From contig DASXCQ010000082.1 in assembly GCA_036491115.1 (NCBI GenBank), positions 8,235 to 72,234 on the forward strand: a DNA stretch of 64,000 bases, written 5' to 3'. The position numbers and the translations under genes were made by a program. The stretch's first letter is position 1, and the number at the start of each line of letters is the position of its first letter. The notes under the pieces are model-generated. The model was not told the DNA's origin. It did no database searches and saw only the letters and a list, made by a program, of their open reading frames with translations. Shown piece by piece: positions 1 through 8,017 of this stretch. This DNA is from DATEPR01 sp036491115. GTDB lineage: Bacteria > Actinomycetota > Actinomycetes > Mycobacteriales > Pseudonocardiaceae.

Positions 1-2
1 TC

Positions 3-1019
3 CGCTCCACCGGCCAGTCGCTGCTGGACTACGTCCCCGAGGGCGCCACCCACCACGGGTTCGCCGGCACCTACGCCACCCAGGAGAACTTCCGCATCAT
101 GCGGGCCGCGCTGGACGACGTGTCCCGCGAACTGGGCCGCTACGTGCGGCTGACCAACTACGCGTCCGGCCTGTGCATGCCGGAGATCGCCGTGCTGGGC
201 GGCCTGGAGCGGCTGGACATGATGCTCAACGACTCCATGTACGGGATCCTGTTCCGCGACATCAACCCCATCCGCACGTTCGTGGACCAGCGGTTCTCCC
301 GGCAGGTGCACGCCCGCGCCGGCATCATCATCAACACCGGCGAGGACAACTACCTGACCACGGCCGACGCGGTGGACGCCGCGCACACGGTCACCGTCTC
401 CCAGTTGATCAACGAGCGGTTCGCGCACGAGGCCGGCCTGCCCGACGCACTGCTGGGCCTGGGCCACGCGTTCGAGATCAACCCGGACCTGCCCGACTCG
501 TTCCGCCTGGAACTGGCGCACGCCCTGCTCGCCAGGGAGCTGTTCCCGGACGCGCCGCTGAAGTGGATGCCGCCCACGAAACACATGACGGGCAACGTGT
601 TCTTCGGCTACCTGCTGGACGGCCTGTTCAACCTGGCCGGCATGCTGACCGGCCAGTCGATCCTGCTGGTCGGCATGATGACCGAGGCCGTGGTGACGCC
701 GTGGCTGTCCGACCGGGACCTGGCGCTGGCCAACGTGCGCTACGTCCGCAACGCCGCCGGCAGCCTGGCGGAGGACTTCCGGCCGGCCCCGGACGGGCTG
801 ATCGTGAAACGCGCCCACCAGGTCCTCGGGGAGGCCGTGGACCTGTTGGACCGCATCGTCTGCTCGGACGGCGGCCTGCTGGCCGCGATCGCCGAGGGCA
901 CCTTCGGCCTGATGAAACGCCCACCCGATGCCGGCAAGGGCGCCGACGGCGTGATCGCCAAGGCCGATGGCTACCGCAACCCGGCGATCGACCTGCTGGA
1001 CGCGGGGGCGAGCGGATGA
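3..1019 (+). CDS. kamD: Lysine 5,6-aminomutase alpha subunit (5' partial)
   Basis: Large catalytic subunit of the adenosylcobalamin- and PLP-dependent D-lysine (or beta-lysine) 5,6-aminomutase, which moves an amino group between adjacent carbons in the lysine fermentation pathway. The frame is open from base 3, so the gene starts before the window; 338 residues are visible of a family that is usually about 520. The visible part resembles the KamD TIM-barrel core. Its stop overlaps the kamE start (ATGA at 1016-1019), so the two subunits are translationally coupled. Identification is from overall similarity and the unmistakable kamE and kal neighbours. Cofactor-contacting residues were not assigned. 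Confidence 0.9.
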   Translation, partial: RSTGQSLLDYVPEGATHHGFAGTYATQENFRIMRAALDDVSRELGRYVRLTNYASGLCMPEIAVLGGLERLDMMLNDSMYGILFRDINPIRTFVDQRFSRQVHARAGIIINTGEDNYLTTADAVDAAHTVTVSQLINERFAHEAGLPDALLGLGHAFEINPDLPDSFRLELAHALLARELFPDAPLKWMPPTKHMTGNVFFGYLLDGLFNLAGMLTGQSILLVGMMTEAVVTPWLSDRDLALANVRYVRNAAGSLAEDFRPAPDGLIVKRAHQVLGEAVDLLDRIVCSDGGLLAAIAEGTFGLMKRPPDAGKGADGVIAKADGYRNPAIDLLDAGASG

Positions 1020-1750
1020 CCGTGATCCGCCCCTACGGGGACGCCACCGGCGACGGCATGGTGCAACTGTCGTTCACGCTGCCGGTGGCGCACGGGCCAC
1101 GCGCGGACGGCGCCGCCGTGCAACTGGCCAACAAGATGGGCATGGACCCGGCAATGGTGGTGCACTCGCACCCGATCGGCGACGGGTTCACCTTCGTCGT
1201 CGTCTACGGCTCGGTCACCCATGTCGTGGACACCGACCAGGTGCGGGTGGTGGAACGGGAGTACCCGCTGTTGTCCCCGGCCGAGGTCAACGCCGAGGTG
1301 AAACGGTCCCTGCGGCGCAAACTGGTCGTGGTCGGCGGCTGCATCGGCACCGACGCGCACACCGTCGGGATCGACGCGATCCTCAACGTCAAGGGCTTCG
1401 CCGGCGAGAAGGGTCTGGAGTACTACCGGGAACTGCGCGTGGTGAACCTGGGCGCCCAGGTCGGCGTGCCGGACCTGGTGAAACGGGCCCGCACCGAACG
1501 CGCCGACGCGGTGCTGGTGTCGCAGGTGGTGACCCAGCGGGACGCGCACATCCTCAACACCAAGGAGATGGCCGCCGCGTTCCGCGAGGCCATGGGCGAG
1601 CGGCGGCCGGTGCTGGTCGCCGGCGGCCCCAGGTTCGACCCGATGATGGCCGGCGAACTGGGCGTGGACCGCGTGTTCGGCCGCGGCACCACCCCGGGTG
1701 AGGTGGCCAGTTACCTGGTGCACGCGATGAACGGGAGGACGGCCGGGTGA
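1016..1750 (+). CDS. kamE: Lysine 5,6-aminomutase beta subunit
   Basis: Small subunit of lysine 5,6-aminomutase, which carries the cobalamin-binding Rossmann domain. Over 244 residues it shows the base-off/His-on B12 motif D-x-H-x-x-G (Asp113, His115, Gly118). Lys126, in the context ILNVKGFAG, corresponds to the lysine that forms the internal PLP aldimine in characterised KamE. It starts inside the kamD stop (ATGA) and ends in a GTGA overlap with kal, so the three genes form one tight operon. Cytoplasmic. The next enzymes expected for lysine fermentation (Kdd, Kce, 2,3-aminomutase) are not in the window and may lie upstream. Confidence 0.93.
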   Translation: MTVIRPYGDATGDGMVQLSFTLPVAHGPRADGAAVQLANKMGMDPAMVVHSHPIGDGFTFVVVYGSVTHVVDTDQVRVVEREYPLLSPAEVNAEVKRSLRRKLVVVGGCIGTDAHTVGIDAILNVKGFAGEKGLEYYRELRVVNLGAQVGVPDLVKRARTERADAVLVSQVVTQRDAHILNTKEMAAAFREAMGERRPVLVAGGPRFDPMMAGELGVDRVFGRGTTPGEVASYLVHAMNGRTAG

Positions 1751-2139
1751 ACGACAGTCTCGTGGAGGGTTTCTCGGTGACCCACCGACGCTACGTGCCC
1801 TACGCGCACGCCCACTACGGCGGGAACCTGGTGGACGGCGCCTACTCGCTGGGCCTGTTCGGGGACGTGGCCACCGAGCTGTGCATCCGCACCGACGGCG
1901 ACGAGGGCCTGTTCGCCGGGTACGCCGAGGTCCGGTTCGTCGCGCCGGTCCACGCCGGGGACGTGATCGAGGCGAGCGCCACGATCACCACGATCGGCCG
2001 CCGCTCCCGCACGGTGTCGTTCGAGGCACGGGTGGTGTGCCGGGCCGACCCGGACGCCGGCCCGTCGGCGGCGCGGGTGCTGGACCCGCCGGTGGTGGTG
2101 ACGACCGCGGTGGGCACCGTCGTGGTGCCCGGTCACTGA
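1747..2139 (+). CDS. kal: 3-aminobutyryl-CoA ammonia-lyase
   Basis: Hotdog-fold enzyme of 130 residues that eliminates ammonia from L-3-aminobutyryl-CoA to give crotonyl-CoA, a late step of the KamDE lysine pathway. The N-terminal half has the family pattern with a Y-x-H-x-H-Y-G-G-N-L-V-D-G-A stretch at about residues 20-33. The GTG start lies in the kamE stop (GTGA at 1747-1750). It ends four bases before the convergent DUF5313 gene. The call rests on family resemblance and operon context; a generic hotdog thioesterase is the alternative but fits the neighbours less well. Confidence 0.88.
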   Translation: MNDSLVEGFSVTHRRYVPYAHAHYGGNLVDGAYSLGLFGDVATELCIRTDGDEGLFAGYAEVRFVAPVHAGDVIEASATITTIGRRSRTVSFEARVVCRADPDAGPSAARVLDPPVVVTTAVGTVVVPGH

Positions 2140-2142
2140 TCG

Positions 2143-2484
2143 TCAGTCGTCGTCGTCCTCTTCCTGTTTCTTGGGCAGCACCAGTTCCGGGACGAAACCG
2201 TGCTGGTAGAGGCGGCGGTCGCGGATCTCCCAGGCGAACGCCATGGAGTAGAACAGCATCCCGAACACCACGATGCCCTCCATCATGGCCAGGATCGCCG
2301 GTGCCGCCGGCAACGCCAGCAGCGCCAACGCGGGCAGGCACTGGGCCAGGCCACGGGACAGCAGCCGCACGAACCAGGTGCGGGTCGTCAGATCACGCAG
2401 TACCCACTGCGCGTAGCGCGGCGGCAGGCGTTTCCCGTACGCGTACAGCAGCCACCGCACCACTCCTGGTCGGCTGCCGGCCAT
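2143..2484 (-). CDS. DUF5313 family small membrane protein
   Basis: A 113-residue protein of the actinobacterial DUF5313 type. The family-like N-terminal block (residues 8-40, with LPPRY and a W-V-L-R-D pattern) is followed by two hydrophobic stretches (about 46-63 and 64-84) and an acidic tail of Glu and Asp. Function is unknown in the family. The ATG at 2484 is preferred over an upstream in-frame ATG at 2595 because the conserved region begins right after it and the longer version would run through the divergent lnt start. It is convergent with kal, with three bases between the genes. Confidence 0.8.
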   Translation of the reverse strand: MAGSRPGVVRWLLYAYGKRLPPRYAQWVLRDLTTRTWFVRLLSRGLAQCLPALALLALPAAPAILAMMEGIVVFGMLFYSMAFAWEIRDRRLYQHGFVPELVLPKKQEEDDDD

Positions 2485-2546
2485 CTGCCGATGGTACGGG
2501 TGGATGTGACACGGAGCGCACACCGCCGACCCGTACGCTGGTCGCC

Positions 2547-4148
2547 GTGGTGACAGCGACGCCGACGGCCAGCGACTCTCCTGGCGACACCCCACCGAAA
2601 CAGCGCCGCCGGGTACCGAGCCGCGACACCCTGGCCCGTCTGGTGGCCAGCATCGGCGGCGGTGTGCTGTGGTACCTGAGTTTCCCGCCGCGTCCGGTGT
2701 GGTGGCTGGCGCTGATCGCGTTCGCCCTGCTCGGCCTGGCGGTGTGGGGGCGGCGGGCGCGGGCCGGGTTCGGCTACGGCTTCCTGTTCGGCCTGGCGTT
2801 CCTGTTGCCGCTGCTGCACTGGACCAGCCTGTTCGTGGGCAACATCGCCTGGTTCCCGTTGAGCCTGGCCGAAGCCGTGATCATGGGGTTGGGTGCGGCC
2901 GCGATCGCGGTGGTGCTGCCGATGCGCGGTGGACCGGTGTGGGCGGCGCTGCTGTGGGTGGCCGACGAGGCGCTGCGGGCGCGGGCCCCGTTCGGCGGGT
3001 TCCCGTGGGGGAAGATCGCGTTCGGCCAGCCCGACGGCCCGTTCGTGTCGCTGGCCGCGGTGGGCGGCTCCCCGCTGGTCGGGTTCGCCGTGGCGCTGGT
3101 CGGGTTCGGCCTGACCGTCCTGGCGATCACCCTGGCCACCGAACGCCGCCGGGTGGCGATCATCGGCGCCGGCCTGGCGATCGTGCTGCCCACGGCGGCC
3201 GCGCTGGCCTGGTGGCCGATGGTGGGCACCGACCCCAACGCCGGCACCGCCGTGGTGGCCGCCGTCCAGGGCAACGTGCCCCGCCTGGGTCTGGACTTCA
3301 ACTCCCAGCGTCGCGCCGTGCTCGACGACCACGTCCGGGAGACCGAGGAACTCGCCGCCCAGATCGCCGCCGGCCAGCAACCACAGCCGCAACTGGTGAT
3401 CTGGCCGGAGAACTCGTCCGACATCGACCCCTACGTCAATCCCGACGCCTTCGCCGAGATCACCCAGGCCGTCGCCCGGATCAAGGCGCCCGTGTCGGTG
3501 GGTGCCGTGGTCACCTCGCAGGGGCCCCGGCCCAAGAACACGGCGATCCTGTGGGAGCCGGGCAAGGGACCGGTCGAGCAGTACGTGAAGCGCCAGCTGC
3601 AGCCCTTCGGCGAGACCATGCCGGGCCGGTCGTTCTTCCGCCACTTCAGCGCCGACGTGGACAAGGCCGGCAACTTCGTGCCCGGCACCAAACCCGTCGT
3701 GTTCCCCATGGGCCCGGCCAAGGTCGCCCTGGACACCTGCTACGAGGTCGCATTCGACTCGGTGGTGCGCCAGTCCATCCCCGGCTCAACGCTGCTGGCC
3801 GTACCCACCAACAACGCCACGTTCGGGTTGAGCGACATGACCTACCAGCAGTTGGCGATGGACCAGGAGCGGGCCGTGGAACACGGCCGGGCCGTCGTGG
3901 TCGCCGCCACCAGCGGGGTCAGCGCCATCATCGAACCCGACGGCCACATCACCCAGGAGACTGGTTTGTTCCGGCCCGCCGCGCTGGTCGCCACCGTTCC
4001 CCTGCGGTCGACGACTACGCTGGCGGACCGACTCGGTGCCTGGCCGGAATGGGCGATGGTGGCCGGTGGGCTGCTCGCCCTCGCGTTCGGCGTCGCCACG
4101 CGGGCACGCCGCCGCCGGCCGGCCCAACCCGCGCGGGCCACCGACTGA
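2547..4148 (+). CDS. lnt: Apolipoprotein N-acyltransferase
   Basis: Integral membrane enzyme that N-acylates the lipidated cysteine of apolipoproteins. About six N-terminal membrane helices (residues 38-235) precede a periplasmic nitrilase-type domain with the catalytic triad Glu288 (WPENS), Lys348 (KRQLQPFGE) and Cys398 (DTCYE), plus a C-terminal helix; the spacing matches E. coli Lnt. 533 residues, close to the usual length. Two adjacent GTG codons (2547, 2550) can start it. There is no Shine-Dalgarno, but TACGCT at 2534-2539 lies seven bases upstream, suggesting a leaderless mRNA. Followed after 25 bases by ppm. In M. tuberculosis the two activities are fused in one Ppm1 polypeptide; here they are separate. 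Confidence 0.92.
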   Translation: MVTATPTASDSPGDTPPKQRRRVPSRDTLARLVASIGGGVLWYLSFPPRPVWWLALIAFALLGLAVWGRRARAGFGYGFLFGLAFLLPLLHWTSLFVGNIAWFPLSLAEAVIMGLGAAAIAVVLPMRGGPVWAALLWVADEALRARAPFGGFPWGKIAFGQPDGPFVSLAAVGGSPLVGFAVALVGFGLTVLAITLATERRRVAIIGAGLAIVLPTAAALAWWPMVGTDPNAGTAVVAAVQGNVPRLGLDFNSQRRAVLDDHVRETEELAAQIAAGQQPQPQLVIWPENSSDIDPYVNPDAFAEITQAVARIKAPVSVGAVVTSQGPRPKNTAILWEPGKGPVEQYVKRQLQPFGETMPGRSFFRHFSADVDKAGNFVPGTKPVVFPMGPAKVALDTCYEVAFDSVVRQSIPGSTLLAVPTNNATFGLSDMTYQQLAMDQERAVEHGRAVVVAATSGVSAIIEPDGHITQETGLFRPAALVATVPLRSTTTLADRLGAWPEWAMVAGGLLALAFGVATRARRRRPAQPARATD

Positions 4149-4173
4149 ACCCGCGGTGGAAGGACAGACACGC

Positions 4174-5004
4174 ATGGCCGACGTGCGGCAGGGCGGCGCG
4201 GACCTCGACCTGGATCGGGACGCCGACCTGGAACCGGTGCTGGTGGTGATCCCGACCTACAACGAACGGGACAACCTGGGCCCCATCGTGGGTCGCGTGC
4301 AGGTGACACTGCCGACGGTGCACGTGCTCGTCGTCGACGACGGCAGCCCGGACGGCACGGGGGAGTTGGCCGACCAGCTCGCCGAACGCGACGACCGGGT
4401 GCACGTGCTGCACCGCACCGAGAAGACCGGCCTGGGTGCCGCCTACATCGCCGGGTTCCGGTGGGCGCTGGACCGCGGCTACCAGGTGATCGTGGAGATG
4501 GACGCGGACGGCTCGCACGCCCCCGAGGACCTGCCCCGGCTGCTGGACGCCCTGCAGGACACCGACCTGGCCCTGGGTTCCCGGTACGTGCCCGGCGGGC
4601 GGGTGGTGAACTGGCCCAAACGCCGCGAACTGCTCTCCCGCGGCGGCAACCTGTACTCCAAGTTCGCCCTGGGCGTGGGCATCAACGACATCACCGGCGG
4701 GTTCCGCGCCTACCGGCAGCAGGTACTGCGCAGCCTGGTCCTGGACGAGGTCGCCTCGCACGGCTACTGCTTCCAGGTGGACCTGGCGTGGCGCACGGTG
4801 CAGGCCGGGTTCTCCGTGGTGGAGGTGCCGATCACGTTCACCGAACGGGAGATCGGCGAGTCCAAGATGAGCGGCTCCATCGTGCGGGAGGCGCTGCTGC
4901 GGGTCACCAGGTGGGGGTTGCGCCACCGCGCCGAGCAGCTGCGGTCCCTGGTCACCGGGCAACGCCACGACACCACCGCGGACGAACCCGTCGACACCCA
5001 CTAG
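4174..5004 (+). CDS. ppm1: Polyprenol monophosphomannose synthase (GT2)
   Basis: Cytoplasmic-face GT2 glycosyltransferase that moves mannose from GDP-mannose to polyprenyl phosphate, the donor for lipoglycan synthesis and O-mannosylation. 276 residues with the nucleotide-binding start (IPTYNERDN, about residue 26), VVDDGSPDGTG at about 53-63, and the metal-binding D-A-D in EMDADGSH. There is no membrane domain, as in the catalytic domain of mycobacterial Ppm1. The ATG at 4174 follows a purine-rich GGAAGGA at 4157-4163. It probably shares the lnt transcript and is closed by a strong hairpin. Confidence 0.9.
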   Translation: MADVRQGGADLDLDRDADLEPVLVVIPTYNERDNLGPIVGRVQVTLPTVHVLVVDDGSPDGTGELADQLAERDDRVHVLHRTEKTGLGAAYIAGFRWALDRGYQVIVEMDADGSHAPEDLPRLLDALQDTDLALGSRYVPGGRVVNWPKRRELLSRGGNLYSKFALGVGINDITGGFRAYRQQVLRSLVLDEVASHGYCFQVDLAWRTVQAGFSVVEVPITFTEREIGESKMSGSIVREALLRVTRWGLRHRAEQLRSLVTGQRHDTTADEPVDTH

Positions 5005-5021
5005 ACCACCGGACGAAAGAT

Positions 5022-5049
5022 GGGCCGCCCGGACGAATCCGGGCGGCCC
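5022..5049. terminator. Bidirectional intrinsic terminator between ppm1 and rbpA
   Basis: Perfect 12-bp stem (GGGCCGCCCGGA / TCCGGGCGGCCC) around a CGAA tetraloop, placed between two convergent genes. There is no U-tract, as is common for actinobacterial terminators. Confidence 0.85.
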
Positions 5050-5085
5050 GTTCACCTGCGCGGGAGGCGTGGTGGGTCTGGTAGG

Positions 5086-5430
5086 TCAGGCGGTGCGGCT
5101 GCGCCTGCCGCGCAGCTCCTCCAGCCGTTCGGTCAACAGCTCCTCCAACTCCGGGATGGAGCGCCGCTCCAGCAGCATGTCCCAGTGGGTGCGCGGCGGC
5201 TTGGCCTTCTTGGCTTCCGGCTCGTTGCCGTCGATCAGCTTGCCCACCGAGCCGTGCAGCCGGCACTCCCAGGTCTGCGGGATCTCGGCGTCGTCGGAGA
5301 AGGGAACTTCGAAGTCGTGCCCCTTCGGGCACGCGTACCTCGTGCCCCTTCGGGGGGCGAGGTCATGGTTGCGGTCGGTCTCGTAGCTGACTGCTCCGAG
5401 CCGGCTGCCACGCAGCACGCGGTCGGCCAT
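5086..5430 (-). CDS. rbpA: RNA polymerase-binding protein RbpA
   Basis: Actinobacterial transcription factor that binds the primary sigma factor and the RNA polymerase clamp, stabilises open complexes and affects rifampicin sensitivity. 114 residues: an N-terminal tail, a core domain (RYACPKGHDFEVPF and a later WECRLHG with two cysteines), a basic linker (AKKAKPPRTHWDMLLERR) and a C-terminal sigma-interacting helix. The ATG at 5430 has an AAAGGA ribosome site at 5438-5443. A SigR-type promoter lies about 57 bases upstream of the start, consistent with the disulfide-stress control known for Streptomyces rbpA. Confidence 0.96.
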   Translation of the reverse strand: MADRVLRGSRLGAVSYETDRNHDLAPRRGTRYACPKGHDFEVPFSDDAEIPQTWECRLHGSVGKLIDGNEPEAKKAKPPRTHWDMLLERRSIPELEELLTERLEELRGRRSRTA

Positions 5431-5486
5431 GACGCTGTCCTTTCGCTCGGCTCAGGGCGAGGGGGCCCAGTGATCCCACTGTGCGC

Positions 5487-5512
5487 AACGTACGGGGCAG
5501 CGAGACAATTCC
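5487..5512 (-). promoter_or_regulatory. SigR-type promoter of rbpA
   Basis: On the minus strand, GGAAT (5512-5508), exactly 18 bases, then GTT (5489-5487). This is the consensus GGAAT-N18-GTT recognised by the thiol-oxidative-stress sigma factor SigR of Streptomyces, and rbpA is an established SigR target there. The predicted start site would leave a leader of about 50 bases. Confidence 0.8.
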
Positions 5513-5735
5513 CGTCTCGCCGGACCGGTAGCGCTCAGTGATGAGCTTCACTCGTCAACGAAGTGTTCCTCCTAAGAGAGCGCATCGCGCCGTCGACATG
5601 ACGCGTTATCGCCCCGACGATGACATAGATCACTCCAATGGTGGAATGACACTGGCGTGCCATGTCTGATCCGTGTCATGACGAAGCCACCTCGTAACTG
5701 TGGGTACCCCCACCGACCAGCGTTCACACCACGAC
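5513..5735. other. Intergenic stretch, rbpA promoter to MFS 3' end
   Basis: No convincing gene. The only structure seen is a weak hairpin at 5631-5648 (CACTCCA / TGGAATG, one wobble, four-base loop), a possible terminator for the minus-strand transporter gene that ends at 5736. Confidence 0.4.
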
Positions 5736-7136
5736 CTACGCCGACCCGGCCGCCGCCGGCTGGGCCGGTCGACCACCCAGACTCGCCGGCAACGTGTTGC
5801 CCGCCGCCGCCACCGCTCTCGGCACGTTCACCAACAGTAACAACCCCAGACCGACGATGAACAACACGATCAGTGACAGGATCGCCGCCCGGAAGTTCCC
5901 GGTCAGCTGCACGGTGACCCCGAACAGCAACGTCCCGAAAATGCTGCTGCCCGACCCCGACACCTCGAACAGGCTGAAGTACTCCGCCTCCATGCCCACC
6001 GGGATCATGTTCGAGAACAACGACCGCGACAACGCCTGCGACCCACCCAGCACCAGCGACAACACGATCGCCAGCACGTAGAACTGCAACGGCATCCGCG
6101 CCTGCATGAAATACGCCCCGATCACCACCAGGCACCACACCACCAGGCTCCAGGCCACCACCCGCTTCGCACCCCACCGGTAGGCGAACCGGCCCAGCAG
6201 CAACGCCCCGGCGAACGCGGCGAACTGCACGACCAGGATCGCCGTCAGCAACGTCGTCTGCGTCAGGTGCAACTCCTCGTTCCCGAACTGCGCCGCCAAC
6301 GTCGTCACCGTCGTGATGCCGTCGTAGTAGATCAGGTACGCCACCAGGAACAACATCGTCATCGGGAACGCCCGCATGTGCCGGAACGTCCGCGCCAACT
6401 GCCCGAACCCCGCCCCCAACACCGAACCGGCCGGCCCGGACTCCACATCCGCGTCCGCCGACCGCGGCGCGTTGCGCATCGTCACCACCGGGATCAACGC
6501 GAACGCCGCCCACCACAACCCCGCCAACCCCAGCGACGCCCGCGCCAGCGTCGCGGTGTCGGAGATGAAGAAACTCATCCCGAAGTTGCCCGCCAACAAG
6601 ATCCCGCTGCCGATGTAGCCCGACGCCCAACCCAGCGACGAGATCCGGTCCCGCTCCTGCGCACCGGACAGCGCCGGCAACATCGAGTTGTAGACGACCT
6701 TCCCGCACGTGTACGTCAGATACGCCGCGATCATCAGGCCGACACCGAGCTGCCAGTCCGTGCGCCCGATGAACCACATCGCCGCACAGGACGCCGCACC
6801 CAGGAACCCGAAGGTCAGCAGCATCTCCTTCTTCCGGCCGAACCGGTCGGCCAACGCCCCCACGATCGGCATCAGCAGGATCAACACCAGCGCCGAGAAC
6901 GACACGATGTCCGCGAACAGGGCGTTCGGCGCGATCGGGATCCCCAACAGGTGCACCCGGCCGTTCTTGCCCACCGCGTTACCCGCCACCGCCGGCAGAT
7001 ACTGGGACAGGAACACCGAGACCACGATCGTCTCGAACGAGTGCGACGCCCACGCGTACGTGTACCAGGACCGCCGCTGTGTCTTCAGCTCCGGCCCGGC
7101 GAACGCCGCCCGCGAGCCATGAGAGTCCACAGTCAC
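5736..7136 (-). CDS. MFS transporter, UMF1/Atg22-like
   Basis: About 466 residues with roughly 12 membrane helices. The N-terminal block (RRSWYTYAWASHSFETI) matches the UMF1 group of the major facilitator superfamily, which also contains yeast vacuolar amino-acid exporter Atg22. A D-R-F-G-R-K-K loop after helix 2-3 is the MFS A-motif. Substrate unknown; amino acid or metabolite export is a family-based guess. The start is uncertain: GTG at 7136 or 7130 sits behind GGAAG-type sites, and an in-frame ATG exists at 7166. The gene stands alone, divergent from rpf. Confidence 0.8.
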   Translation of the reverse strand: MTVDSHGSRAAFAGPELKTQRRSWYTYAWASHSFETIVVSVFLSQYLPAVAGNAVGKNGRVHLLGIPIAPNALFADIVSFSALVLILLMPIVGALADRFGRKKEMLLTFGFLGAASCAAMWFIGRTDWQLGVGLMIAAYLTYTCGKVVYNSMLPALSGAQERDRISSLGWASGYIGSGILLAGNFGMSFFISDTATLARASLGLAGLWWAAFALIPVVTMRNAPRSADADVESGPAGSVLGAGFGQLARTFRHMRAFPMTMLFLVAYLIYYDGITTVTTLAAQFGNEELHLTQTTLLTAILVVQFAAFAGALLLGRFAYRWGAKRVVAWSLVVWCLVVIGAYFMQARMPLQFYVLAIVLSLVLGGSQALSRSLFSNMIPVGMEAEYFSLFEVSGSGSSIFGTLLFGVTVQLTGNFRAAILSLIVLFIVGLGLLLLVNVPRAVAAAGNTLPASLGGRPAQPAAAGSA

Positions 7137-7337
7137 TTCCGCCACTTCCGCCTTCCCACACACCATCCACCAGGTCAGGGTGCACAACCCCGGCGTGGGG
7201 CGACTGTAGCGGCAACCACACCACCACGAACCCCCGCACACCAGGTTGATGCGCGGATGACACGAACAACCCTCACGTCAGCGTGTCGCTCCCACCACGC
7301 ACGTCAGTGACGGGAGAGACTGGAGGGTCGGACGTTG

Positions 7338-7369
7338 CAGTTGTGACAACTGTGACCTGGGCTTACCGT
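7338..7369 (+). promoter_or_regulatory. Leaderless rpf promoter with 15-bp palindrome
   Basis: CAGTTGT-G-ACAACTG (7338-7352) is a perfect inverted repeat around one base. It overlaps a TTGTGA -35 (7341-7346), which is followed after 17 bases by a TACCGT -10 (7364-7369). The ATG lies six bases further, with no ribosome site, so the transcript is predicted to be leaderless and repressible at the palindrome. Confidence 0.65.
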
Positions 7370-7375
7370 CCCCCC

Positions 7376-8017
7376 ATGACCGTCCACCTCAGACGCACAC
7401 TGACCGTCGCGCTCACCGCACTCGCCCTACCCGTCGCCATCACCCTCACCGCCACCCCCGCCAACGCCGACCCCACCGCAGGCGCCTGGGCCCAACTCCG
7501 CAACTGCGAATCCGGCGGCAACTACACCGTCGCCGCCGTCAACGGACACTACGGCGCCTACCAGTTCGACCTCACCACCTGGCGCAGCGTCGGCGGCAAA
7601 GGCAAACCCAACAAAGCCACCCCCACCGAACAGGACTACCGCGCCCTCTACCTCTACCGCACGCGCGGCTGGCAACCCTGGACCTGCGCCCACATGCTCG
7701 GCCTCCACCCCGACCGCGACGCCGCCAGCAAACGCATCCCCACCTACGCCCAATCCGCCTACATCGGCCACAACCCCACCACCACCGCCATGCCCCCATG
7801 GCCGGGCAAGGTCTACTCCTACGGCGACTGCGACCCCGCCCTCCGCACCTGGCAACTCCGCATGAACACCTACCACCTCGGCTTCGACGGCACCGGCTGC
7901 TACTACGCCAAAACCAAAACCGCCGTCCTCGCCGTCCAACGCGCCAACCACATCAAAACCTCCGGCCTACTCGGCCCCAAAACCTGGCGCGCCGCCTGGC
8001 AAGGCAAAGCCCCCTAA
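7376..8017 (+). CDS. Resuscitation-promoting factor-like secreted muralytic enzyme
   Basis: Secreted transglycosylase that cleaves peptidoglycan and, in actinobacteria, promotes resuscitation or germination. 213 residues: a signal peptide (1-31, ending ANA), an Rpf catalytic domain (about 37-110) with the catalytic glutamate Glu45 in N-C-E-S-G-G and the Y-G-A-Y-Q-F / W-x-x-x-G-G pattern, a linker, and a C-terminal peptidoglycan-binding-like domain (about 150-210, LxxWQxRMNxxxLGFDGTGxY). Start ATG at 7376: the conserved signal peptide begins here and a -10 element sits directly upstream. Its stop overlaps the convergent phosphodiesterase gene by four bases. The top strand is very C-rich here. 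Confidence 0.88.
   Translation: MTVHLRRTLTVALTALALPVAITLTATPANADPTAGAWAQLRNCESGGNYTVAAVNGHYGAYQFDLTTWRSVGGKGKPNKATPTEQDYRALYLYRTRGWQPWTCAHMLGLHPDRDAASKRIPTYAQSAYIGHNPTTTAMPPWPGKVYSYGDCDPALRTWQLRMNTYHLGFDGTGCYYAKTKTAVLAVQRANHIKTSGLLGPKTWRAAWQGKAP

Noticed and set aside
7338..7376. c-di-AMP (ydaO) riboswitch before rpf
   Set aside because: There is no room for a structured leader if the -10 at 7364-7369 is used, and no riboswitch-like helices were seen.
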